DNA from: Sphingobium ummariense RL-3
GTDB lineage: Bacteria; Pseudomonadota; Alphaproteobacteria; Sphingomonadales; Sphingomonadaceae
Assembly (NCBI RefSeq): GCF_000447205.1
Contig: NZ_AUWY01000048.1
Coordinates: 7,501-71,500 of the forward strand
Direction: 5' to 3'
DNA length: 64,000 nt
In this document: piece by piece, positions 44,210 to 52,477 of the stretch
How the letters are laid out: each line of letters starts with the position of its first letter
Position numbering within the stretch: the stretch's first letter is position 1
Position numbers and translations under genes: made by a program
The notes under the pieces: generated by a model
What the model saw: the letters and a program-made list of their open reading frames with translations, nothing else
Told to the model about the DNA's origin: nothing
Database searches by the model: none

Positions 44210-46820
44210 ATAGGAAATCCCGTTCCACGAGAAGCCCATGCCCGCCGGCAGCTTGGCGGCGAATTCCTCCATCGCCTGCATCGCGTCGCCGCTGCTGACG
44301 CCGGGAGCCGGAGCCCCCATGATCTGCATCGACGGGACGCCGTTGAAGCGCTCCAGGCGTGCCGGTCCGTAAGCCCATTGCGTGGTCGAGAAGGACGACA
44401 GCGGCGCCATGATCCCCGAACTGCCGCGCACATGCAGGTTGCCCAGCGCCTCTGGCGTGGTGCGGAACGGTGCATCGGCCTGCACATAGACGCGCTTCAC
44501 GCGGTTGCGGTCGATGAAGTCGTTGACATAGGAGCCGCCCATGGCGGTCGCCAGCGCATCGTTCACGTCGGCCTGCGCGATGCCGAGCGCGCCCGCGGCC
44601 GCCTGATCGACGTTGAGCTTGAGCTGCGGCACGTCCTCCAGGCCGTTGGGCCGGACCTGGATCAGGCGCGGATCGGCCATCGCCATCCCCAGCAGCTGGT
44701 TGCGCGCGGCGAGCAGCTTCTCGTGCCCCAGCCCGCCCAGGTCCTGGAGCTGGAAGTCGAAGCCGGACGCGTTGCCCAGTTCCTGCACCGGTGGCGGGAC
44801 GAAGGCGATGACCATGCCCGACGTGATTTTGCGGAACGCCCCGTTGGCGCGCTGCGCCACGGCGGCGATGCCGTTCTCCTTGCCCTTGCGATATTCCCAA
44901 TCGCGAAGGCGAACGAAGACGATGCCGACATTCTGCCCCTGCCCGACGAAGCCGAAACCGGCGACGGTGAATACCGCATCCACATTCTTCTTCTCGTCGT
45001 TCAGATAATAGTCGCGCACCTTGGCGAGAGTCCGCTCGGTCTCCTCGATCGTCGCGCCCGCGGGCAACGACACCTGATTGATGATGCGCGCCTGATCCTC
45101 GTCGGGCAGGAAGCCGGTCGGCAGGCGCAGGAACAGGAATGCCATGCCGCCGACGATCAGCGCATAGACCAGCATGGTGCGGCCCCAGCGCCGCTCCACC
45201 TTCTCGACCGTGTCGCCGTAGCGCCGCCGGCCATTGTCGAACGTCCGGTTGAACCAGCTGAAGAAGGTGCGGTCGAGCCAGCCGAAAACACCCTTCTGTT
45301 CGCCATGATCCTTGCTGTGCGGCTTCAGGATCGTCGCGCACAGCGCCGGCGTCAGGATCAGCGCGACCAGCACCGACAGCACCATCGACGATACGATCGT
45401 GATGGAGAACTGGCGGAAGATCACGCCGGTCGACCCGCCGAAAAAGGCCATCGGCAGGAACACGGCGGACAGGACCAGGCCGATGCCGATCAACGCGCCG
45501 CTGATCTCGTCCATGGATTTCCGCGCGGCTTCCTTGGGACTGAGCCCCTCTTCCTGGATGATGCGCTCGACATTCTCCACGACGACGATCGCGTCGTCGA
45601 CCAGCAGGCCGATCGCCAGCACCATGCCGAACAGCGTCAGCGTGTTGATCGTGAAGCCGGCCGCGTAGAGGATCGCCAGCGACCCCAGCAGCACGACGGG
45701 CACGGCGATAGTTGGAATCAGGGTCGCGCGCCAGTTCTGCAGGAACACGAACATGACGACGAAGACCAGCAGGATGGCTTCGACCAGGGTATGGACGACC
45801 TGCTCCACCGACAGCTTGACGAAGGTCGAATTGTCGATGGGGAAATCATATTTCACCCAGGTCGGGAAGGTCTTGGACAGATCGGCGACGCGCGCCTTCA
45901 CCGCCTCCACGGTGTCGAGCGCATTGGCGCCCGGCGCGAGCCGGATCGCGAAGCCGGAAGCCGGGTGGCCGTTGAACTTCACCTTGAAGCCGTAGCTTTC
46001 CGCGCCCATTTCGACGCGGGCGACGTCCTTCATGCGGACCGTCGACCCGTCGGGATTGCTGCGGACGAGTATCTCCCGGAACTCCTCCGGCGTCTTCAGG
46101 CGCGACTGGGCGGTGATGGTGGCGTTGAGCGCCTGCCCGTCGGGCGAAGGCGTGCCGCCGATCTGCCCCGCGGAAACCTGCGCATTCTGGGCACGGATCG
46201 CGTTCTTCACGTCACCCGTCGTGACGCGCAGCGTCGCCATCTTGTAGGGGTCGAGCCAGATGCGCATCGCATAGGACGATCCGAACAACGTCGTGTCGCC
46301 CACGCCCGTCACGCGGCTGATCGGGTCCTGCAGCGTCGATGCAATGAAGTCCGCCGCATCGACGTCGTCATGCACCCCGTCCTCGGAATAGACCGCGAGC
46401 ACCATCAGGAAGGCGGCGGTCGACTTGGTGACGCGCAACCCCTGCTGCTGCACTTCCTGCGGCAGCAACGGCGTCGCCTGCGCCAGCTTGTTCTGCACCT
46501 GGACCTGCGCAATGTCGGGATCCGTCCCCTGCTCGAATGTCAGGGTAATGGCCAGATTGCCCGCGGAATCGCTGGTCGAAGAGAAATAGCGAAGATGGTC
46601 GATGCCCTTGAGCTGCTGCTCGATGACCTGGGTCGTCGTGCTTTCCAGCGTCTCGGCGTTGGCGCCTGGATAGACCGCATTGATCTGCACCGTGGGAGGC
46701 GCGATTTCCGGGAACTGCGCCACCGGCAGCTCGCGGATCGCCAGCAGGCCCGCAAGCATGAGGACGATTGCGATGACCCATGCGAAAATGGGTCGGTCGA
46801 TGAAGAAACGGGCCATGGCG

Positions 46821-47969
46821 TCAGCGCGCCCCGGCCGGCGCCTGGGTCACCTGCTGCGGCGCGCCGGGCTTGACCACCGTGCCCGGCCGAAGGTTCAGAA
46901 GCCCTTCGACGATCAGCCGATCGCCGGGTTTCAGCCCCTTGGTGACGATCCACTTGTCGCCGACCGCGCGATCCGTTTCCACCTCGCGCGCCTCGACCTT
47001 GTCGCCTGCGCCCACGACCAGCGCCGTGGCACGTCCACGCGGGTCGCGCGTGATGCCCTGCTGCGGCGCCAATATGGCCTGTCTGCGCTGCCCCTCGACC
47101 ACGCGTGCACGGACATACATGCCGGGCAACAGCAGCCCGTCAGGATTGGGGAAGGTCGCGCGCAGCGTCACAGCGCCGGAACTGGGATCGACCGTCACCT
47201 CGGCGAACTGCAGCCGGCCCTCGATCGGATAGGTGCTGCCGTTGGGCAGCAGCAGTTGCACGCGCGCGCCGTCCGCCTCGCTGATACCGCCGCTCTTCAT
47301 TGCCTGCTTCAGGTCGATGATCTGCGCCGCCGACTGGGTCACGTCGACATAAACGGTGTCGGTGCGCTGGATCGTCGCCAGCGGGTCGGCCTGCCCGGCC
47401 TGCACCAGCGCGCCTGGGGTGAACAGCGACCGGCCGATCCGGCCGGAAATGGGCGCGCGGATACGGGTGAAATTCTGGTTGACCTGCGCCGCCTGCACCG
47501 CCGCCCGCTGCGCCGTCACGTCGGCGCGGGCCTGCTGCGCCGCGGCCTCGGCATTGTCCAGCTCCTGCCGGCTCACGGCGTTGATCCCCACCAATTCGCG
47601 ATAGCGCTGGGCCTGCAGGCCCGTGGCGCTGATCGAAGCCTGCGCCCGGGCGAGCGCGCCCTGCGCCTGACCCAGCGCCGCGCGGTAGGGCGCGTCGTCG
47701 ATCTCGTAAAGCAGTTGGCCGGCCTTCACATAGCCGCCCTCGGTGAACAGCCGGCGGCGGATGACGCCGCTGATCTGTGGGCGCACCTCGGCCGTCTCGA
47801 ACGCGGTGATACGGCCGGGAAGCTCATTGAACAGCGGCGCCGCTTCCACTTTCAGCGTGACCACGCCCACGGTGGGCGGTGGCGGAGCGGGGGGCTGCTC
47901 CTTGCCGCACGCGCTCAGCGCCAGCACCGAGCCGCAGGCCAGCAGCCCGAAGAAGTTCCCCTTTCGCAT
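46821..47969 (-). CDS. RND efflux periplasmic adaptor (AcrA/MexA type lipoprotein)
   Basis: 382 residues. Lipobox ALSACGKE (acceptor Cys about 21). A lipoyl half-domain ([20 protein letters not shown]), a coiled-coil hairpin (about 95-165, rich in AQA repeats) and the return lipoyl motif [20 protein letters not shown] lead into beta-barrel and membrane-proximal domains. It bridges pump and outer-membrane channel. First gene of the operon, followed by the pump gene after 4 bases; a TetR gene diverges from it. Confidence 0.93.
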   Translation of the reverse strand: MRKGNFFGLLACGSVLALSACGKEQPPAPPPPTVGVVTLKVEAAPLFNELPGRITAFETAEVRPQISGVIRRRLFTEGGYVKAGQLLYEIDDAPYRAALGQAQGALARAQASISATGLQAQRYRELVGINAVSRQELDNAEAAAQQARADVTAQRAAVQAAQVNQNFTRIRAPISGRIGRSLFTPGALVQAGQADPLATIQRTDTVYVDVTQSAAQIIDLKQAMKSGGISEADGARVQLLLPNGSTYPIEGRLQFAEVTVDPSSGAVTLRATFPNPDGLLLPGMYVRARVVEGQRRQAILAPQQGITRDPRGRATALVVGAGDKVEAREVETDRAVGDKWIVTKGLKPGDRLIVEGLLNLRPGTVVKPGAPQQVTQAPAGAR

Positions 47970-48003
47970 CGACTATTCCATCCCTGTCAGATGTGCCTGG
48001 CTT

Positions 48004-48021
48004 GGAATGAACGTTCATTCC
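48004..48021. promoter_or_regulatory. Perfect 18-bp palindromic TetR operator
   Basis: GGAATGAACGTTCATTCC is perfectly self-complementary and lies between the divergent adaptor and TetR genes, 34 bases before the adaptor ATG. Similar palindromes are bound by TetR regulators of RND pumps. Confidence 0.75.
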
Positions 48022-48085
48022 GCTTGCCGCGCACGTAGGAAACTGGCAAATAATATTCAAGGGGCGGGTGGGGTTGAACCAAAAA

Positions 48086-48673
48086 ATGATGATGACAAAA
48101 CAAGAAACAGGTGCGCAGGCGAGGATATTGGATGCCGCGCGGCGCCTGTTCGGTGACAGGGGGTTTCACCAGACGTCCATGGCCGAACTGGCGAACGGCG
48201 CGCAGGTATCGGTCGGCCTCATCTACCGCCTGTTCAAGGGCAAGGAAGACATTATCGAGGCCATCGTGGCCAGCGACGTGGATGAGAATATCGCGCGGAC
48301 CACTCTGCTTCGCGAGCGATTGGACGCAGGCGAGTTCAGCGTGGAGAAAGCCTTCGAGCAGCTCCTGCTTCAGGTGCTGGAGGACAAGGACGAAGCGCTA
48401 TCCTTCGATATCCTGGCGGAAGGCACGCGCAATGCAACGGTCGGAAAGACGATAGAGGACATGTTCATGCGCTATCGCCGCTTCCTTCGCCATTTCGCCT
48501 GCGCCGCCAATCCCGACCTGTCCGGCGAGGCGCTGGACGGCGCGGAGGACGTCATCCTTTCCTGCATCTTCGGCCTCGGCCACCGCACCCTTTCCCGTCC
48601 CAATCTCGACGCGGACGCCACAGCTCGGCGCGGCGCGCAGATGATCGTGGCGGCGCTACGCGCAGCGAGATGA
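48086..48673 (+). CDS. TetR-family repressor of the RND operon
   Basis: 195 residues from ATG at 48086 (two more ATGs follow directly; a GTG at 48068 is possible). The N-terminal helix-turn-helix (about 10-55: ILDAARRLFGDRGFHQTSMA, GLIYRLFKGKEDII) is typical, followed by a helical ligand domain. Divergent from the efflux genes with a perfect palindrome between them, so it most likely represses the operon until a drug-like ligand binds. Intact although the pump gene is broken. Confidence 0.9.
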   Translation: MMMTKQETGAQARILDAARRLFGDRGFHQTSMAELANGAQVSVGLIYRLFKGKEDIIEAIVASDVDENIARTTLLRERLDAGEFSVEKAFEQLLLQVLEDKDEALSFDILAEGTRNATVGKTIEDMFMRYRRFLRHFACAANPDLSGEALDGAEDVILSCIFGLGHRTLSRPNLDADATARRGAQMIVAALRAAR

Positions 48674-48674
48674 G

Positions 48675-49796
48675 CTACCTGACCTTGGCGTATAGCGCCG
48701 CCGTCTCGCGCACGCAGCGGTCCCAGCTATAGCGTCCGGCGACTTCCAGCCCTTGGTCGCGCGCAGCGGCACGCCAGCTTTCATCGAGCAGCGCCTTCTG
48801 CAGCAGCCCGGAAAATCCTTCGACATCCTCCGGCTTCGCCAGCAGCGCCGCGCCCGCCGTCACCTCGGGCAGGCAGGACGCGTCCGAAACCACCGTCGGC
48901 ACGCCGCTCGCCATCGCCTCCACGGGCGGCAGGCCGAAACCCTCATAGATCGACGGATAGACGAACAGCGCCGCCCCTGCGTAGAGGAACGGCAGATCGC
49001 CCTCCTCGACATAGCGGATGTAGCGCAACCATCCCTCGCGCTCGCCCTGCGCGATCTCCTCGAAAATCGAGTCGCTGAGCCAGCCGGAGCTGCCCGCGAG
49101 TACCAGCGGCCGCAGCACGCGTAGGCCCGCCGGCAGCATCCGCCAAGCCCGCACCAATTCCGCTACCCGCTTGCGCGGTTCGATGGTCGACACGCAAAGG
49201 CCATAGCCGCCCGGGATCAGCCCCATTCGCGACAGCACGGGCAGCAGTTCCTCGGCCATGCGGGGACGGAAGGCAGCTCCCACGCCCTGATAAACCGCCG
49301 ATACCCGCGCGGGATCGATACCGGTGAAGTCGATCACGTCCTTTCGCGCCGTTTCCGACACCGTGATGACATGGGCGGCGCGGCGCAGCGAATCCTCGAA
49401 CCGCTGGTCGAACTCCTCCCGCCGTTCTGCGGGATGGGTTTCGGGAAAGCGGAAGACCGACAGGTCGTGGACCGTGATGATGCCGGTCTCGGCGATGTCC
49501 GGCAGAAAGAAATTGGGCCCGTGGCAGACGGATGCCCGCGCCAGCTGCCGCTCCATCCACTGGCGCTGCGGCTTCGTCTTCTTGCGCAGGATGCGATGCC
49601 AGCGCGCCCGCTCGATCGGCGAGGGGTCGACCAGCAGCTTGGCCGGATCGGCGATCCACTCGCCATTGCGCAGAAAGCGCACGCGGCCGATGCTGGGCGC
49701 GCGGGGAATGCGCTGCACCAGTTCCCACACATAGCGGCCGACGCCCGTCAGCACCGGGTCGAGCGCCTCGACGGACAGGATGACCTGCCGGCTCAC
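48675..49796 (-). CDS. Glycosyltransferase family 4 protein (copy 1)
   Basis: 373 residues, GT-B fold. The donor site shows STIEPRKRVAELVRAWRML and the EX7E motif YEGFGLPPVEAMASG followed by LPEVTAGAALLA. The N-terminal acceptor domain has GVGRYVWELVQRI. Probably transfers a sugar from a nucleotide sugar to a surface polysaccharide or lipid. It follows a clear paralogue (49842-50957) on the same strand with 45 bases between. No other polysaccharide gene is nearby. Confidence 0.9.
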   Translation of the reverse strand: MSRQVILSVEALDPVLTGVGRYVWELVQRIPRAPSIGRVRFLRNGEWIADPAKLLVDPSPIERARWHRILRKKTKPQRQWMERQLARASVCHGPNFFLPDIAETGIITVHDLSVFRFPETHPAERREEFDQRFEDSLRRAAHVITVSETARKDVIDFTGIDPARVSAVYQGVGAAFRPRMAEELLPVLSRMGLIPGGYGLCVSTIEPRKRVAELVRAWRMLPAGLRVLRPLVLAGSSGWLSDSIFEEIAQGEREGWLRYIRYVEEGDLPFLYAGAALFVYPSIYEGFGLPPVEAMASGVPTVVSDASCLPEVTAGAALLAKPEDVEGFSGLLQKALLDESWRAAARDQGLEVAGRYSWDRCVRETAALYAKVR

Positions 49797-49841
49797 TGGC
49801 TCTTCCCGGCCTGCTGAAAGTCGCTTCTGTCCATGCTGTCC

Positions 49842-50957
49842 CTATAAATTCGCCGCAACCGCTTCGTACACCCGCACCGTCTCCCGCACGCAGCGATCCC
49901 AGCCATAGGCGGAAGCGACCTCCAGGCCGGTGGCGGTTGCCTTCGCCCGCCAGGCCGCGTCGGTCAATGCCTGCTCGATCGCGGCGGAAAAGCCGGCAAT
50001 GTCCTCCGGCTCGACCAGCATCGCGGCGGCCCCGGTGACTTCCGGCAGGCAGGAGGCATTGGCGACCAGAGCCGGCACGCCGCTCGCCATCGCCTCCACC
50101 GGCGGCAGGCCGAAACCCTCGTAGATCGACGGATAGACGAACAGCGCCGCTCCGGCATAGAGCAGCGGCAATTCCTCTTCCGGCACGTAGCCCAGATAGC
50201 GTACCCAGCCTTCTCGGGCGCCGCGTTCCATGGCCGCGCGGACGGCGTCGCTCAGCCACCCCTCGCCGCCCGTCACCATCAGCGGCCAGCGACTGCGCAC
50301 CGATGCCGGCAACCGCTCCCAGGCCAGCAGCAGCTCCGCGATGCGCTTGCGCGGCTCGACCGTCGATACGCAGAGCGCATAGCCGTCGGTGGAAAGGCCA
50401 TGGCGCGCCAGCGGTCCTGCCAGTTCCTCCCGGCTGCGCGGATGGAATCGCGCGTCCACGCCCAGCGGGACCGCCGTCACCCGCTCCGGATCGAGCGAGA
50501 GCGTCTCGACCGCCTCGCGCCGCATCGTCTCGCTGTCGGTGACGACATGCGCAGTCCGCGCCAGCGAGTCCGCGAAGCGCCGCTCGAAATAGCGCCGCCG
50601 TTCCTCGGGATGGGTTTCGGGGAAGCGCAGGATCGACAGATCGTGCACGGTGACCACGCCACCCTCGACCCAGTCGGGAAGGAAATAATTGGGCCCATGG
50701 AACACATGCCCCCGCCCGACCCGCCGGTCGCGCGCGACGCGCAGCGGGCGCGGCAGGCGAAGCCAGCGCCGCGCGGCCGGCGAGGTTTCCATCAACAGCC
50801 GCTCGGGCGCCTCTATCCATTGCGTCCCGCGATAGAAACGCAGCGCCTCCAAGCCCGGCTCTTCACGCAGGCGCCGGACCAGCTCCAGATTGTAACGCCC
50901 GATGCCCGACAGGCGCGGCGACAGCGCCTCGACCGAAAGGGCGACCTTCAGGCCCAT
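49842..50957 (-). CDS. Glycosyltransferase family 4 protein (copy 2)
   Basis: 371 residues, same fold and length as the neighbour. Shared blocks: HGPNYFLPD/HGPNFFLPD, TVHDLSILRFPETHP, STVEPRKRIAELLLAWERLP, LYAGAALFVYPSIYEGFGLP and the ending YGWDRCVRETVRVYEA. It carries the donor-site Arg-Lys and the EX7E pair. Tandem duplication followed by divergence, so the two may add successive sugars or use different acceptors. Confidence 0.9.
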   Translation of the reverse strand: MGLKVALSVEALSPRLSGIGRYNLELVRRLREEPGLEALRFYRGTQWIEAPERLLMETSPAARRWLRLPRPLRVARDRRVGRGHVFHGPNYFLPDWVEGGVVTVHDLSILRFPETHPEERRRYFERRFADSLARTAHVVTDSETMRREAVETLSLDPERVTAVPLGVDARFHPRSREELAGPLARHGLSTDGYALCVSTVEPRKRIAELLLAWERLPASVRSRWPLMVTGGEGWLSDAVRAAMERGAREGWVRYLGYVPEEELPLLYAGAALFVYPSIYEGFGLPPVEAMASGVPALVANASCLPEVTGAAAMLVEPEDIAGFSAAIEQALTDAAWRAKATATGLEVASAYGWDRCVRETVRVYEAVAANL

Positions 50958-51057
50958 GGGGCGCTTTCCTCAAGGCTTGGAATGATGGCCGCTTTCCCCA
51001 TGACTGATCGATGGCGCTTAGTCGAAATGTCAGGCTCCGGCCACTGGCGGCCATAGC

Positions 51058-51080
51058 ATCCTCCCTTGGCAGGGGAGGAT
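51058..51080 (-). repeat. Hairpin ATCCTCCC...GGGAGGAT after the amidohydrolase gene
   Basis: 8-bp stem (51058-51065 with 51073-51080), 7-base loop, 51 bases beyond the amidohydrolase stop. No T-run follows, so it may be a transcript-end stabiliser or a dispersed repeat. A related hairpin lies at 52425-52448. Confidence 0.45.
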
Positions 51081-51130
51081 GAAACTGACGTCCGCCTCCC
51101 ACCCAATCCGCCATTCCCACCAACTATCCC

Positions 51131-52408
51131 CTACTCCACCAGCACCCCGGCCTTGATGACGTCGGTCACATGCTCCAGCCGCGTCACGTCCTGCAGCGGA
51201 TCGCCCTCTACCGCGACAATGTCGCCATAGCGCCCTACGGCGATCGCGCCGACATCGGCCTCCCAACCCAGCGCCTTCGCGCCCGATACCGTGGCCGCCT
51301 GGATTGCCTGCAGCGGCGTCATGCCCCATTCCACCATCTTGGCGAACTGCCTGCCGTTGTCGCCATGGGGATAGACGCCCGCATCGGTGCCGAACAGCAT
51401 CGGCACCCCGGCGCGCACCGCCTTGCGGAACGTCTCGCGCTGCAGGCGGCCGATCAACTTCTCCTTGTCCAGGCTCTCCTGCTCGGTGCCGTTCGCAATG
51501 CCCGTCGCCAGGATATAGTCGTCATTATAGATATCCATGTCGAACCACGTCTTCTTCTGCGCGGCCAGCTTGATGGTCTCGTCGTCGGCCAGGCTGCAAT
51601 GCTCGATCGTGTCGATCCCGGCCTGGATCGCGGTGCGGATGCCGTCATTGCCGTGCGCGTGCGCCGCGACCTTCAGGCCCAGCATGTGCGCCTCGTCCGC
51701 GATCGCCTTCATCTCCTCGAAGGTCAGCTGCTGCGCGCCGACCGAGTCGCCGAGCGAGAAGACCCCGCCCGTCGCGCAGATCTTGATGACCCGCGCGCCA
51801 TATTTGTGCAGCCAGCGCACCTTGGCCCGCGCCTCCTCCGGGCTGTCCACGACCGACGGGCTCTTGCGGTCCATGGAGGGCGGCAGCCCGCCGCCGTCGC
51901 AATGGCCGCCGGTAGCACCGATCGCATAGCCCGCCGGCACGATGCGCGGCCCCTGGACATAGCCCCCGTCGATCGCCTGCTCCAGGCCGACGTCGGCGAA
52001 GTCCTCGGAGCCGACATTGCGCACGGTCGTGAACCCGGCCTTCAGCGTCTTGCGCGCATTGGCGACGCCCACCGCCGTCCAGAAGCTGTCGGTGTAGCGC
52101 AGGCTCTGATAGCCGCCGACCTCGGCCAGCCCCGTCAGGTGAACGTGCATGTCGATCAGGCCGGGCAGGATCGTCTTGCCGGTCAGGTCGATGTGCCTGA
52201 CGCCGCTGCCCCAACGTACGGTTCGCGCATCCGCGACGCCGGTGATCCGCCCGTCGGTGATAAAGACCGCCGGATGCTCCACCGCCTTGCCCGCCAGCAC
52301 GTCGATCATGCGATCCGCGGTGACAACCACCTGCTCCGCCCGGGCCGGCGCGGCAAGGGCCAGCGCAGCGCCCAGCGCCACGGATAAACGAAGACCTGCG
52401 ACCATCAT
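51131..52408 (-). CDS. Secreted metal-dependent amidohydrolase (prolidase-like)
   Basis: 425 residues; signal peptide ends near APARAE. Metal and catalytic residues of the Xaa-Pro-dipeptidase-like amidohydrolases are visible: DMHVHL (HxH), a Lys in ARVIKICATGG, His in VAAHAHGNDG, His in IDTIEHCSLAD and Asp in MLFGTDAGVYPHGDN. It would hydrolyse Xaa-Pro type or N-acyl amino-acid bonds in the periplasm. An M16 peptidase gene lies directly upstream, so the pair may work on peptides. Confidence 0.88.
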   Translation of the reverse strand: MMVAGLRLSVALGAALALAAPARAEQVVVTADRMIDVLAGKAVEHPAVFITDGRITGVADARTVRWGSGVRHIDLTGKTILPGLIDMHVHLTGLAEVGGYQSLRYTDSFWTAVGVANARKTLKAGFTTVRNVGSEDFADVGLEQAIDGGYVQGPRIVPAGYAIGATGGHCDGGGLPPSMDRKSPSVVDSPEEARAKVRWLHKYGARVIKICATGGVFSLGDSVGAQQLTFEEMKAIADEAHMLGLKVAAHAHGNDGIRTAIQAGIDTIEHCSLADDETIKLAAQKKTWFDMDIYNDDYILATGIANGTEQESLDKEKLIGRLQRETFRKAVRAGVPMLFGTDAGVYPHGDNGRQFAKMVEWGMTPLQAIQAATVSGAKALGWEADVGAIAVGRYGDIVAVEGDPLQDVTRLEHVTDVIKAGVLVE

Positions 52409-52424
52409 TCCCCCTTCATCTGCC

Positions 52425-52448
52425 CCTCCCCGGTTCCAGCCGGGGAGG
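52425..52448. repeat. Hairpin CCTCCCCGG...CCGGGGAGG between peptidase and amidohydrolase genes
   Basis: Perfect 9-bp stem with a 6-base loop in the 69-base gap between the M16 stop and the amidohydrolase start. No T-run on the transcribed strand. Confidence 0.5.
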
Positions 52449-52477
52449 ACATTCCGCGCATCACCCTATACGGCCTC

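Larger units (their letters stand above)
42176..46816 (-). pseudogene. RND efflux inner-membrane pump (AcrB/MexB type), interrupted by an IS
   Basis: Start 46816, stop 42176, with a 1457-bp IS at 42753-44209. Removing it and one copy of the 4-bp duplication gives 3180 bases, exactly 1060 codons, and rejoins GISY with [16 protein letters not shown]. The hydrophobe/amphiphile efflux family features are there: [20 protein letters not shown], the [16 protein letters not shown] charged pair in helix 4, and the [11 protein letters not shown] motif in the C-terminal piece. The split falls after about residue 869, so the last about 190 residues, with several of the final membrane helices, are cut off. 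The pump is almost certainly inactive. It lies between the adaptor and outer-membrane genes. Confidence 0.93.

Noticed and set aside
44378-46873. 831-codon plus-strand frame opposite the pump gene
   Set aside because: Antisense shadow of a conserved RND protein in high-GC DNA; low-complexity Arg/His/Asp-rich product with no family features.
48943-50820. 625-codon minus-strand frame spanning both glycosyltransferases
   Set aside because: Off-frame reading of two real paralogues; its length reflects their shared ancestry and codon bias.
52425-52448. Hairpin considered as a riboswitch before the amidohydrolase
   Set aside because: Simple 9-bp stem only, without any conserved aptamer core.
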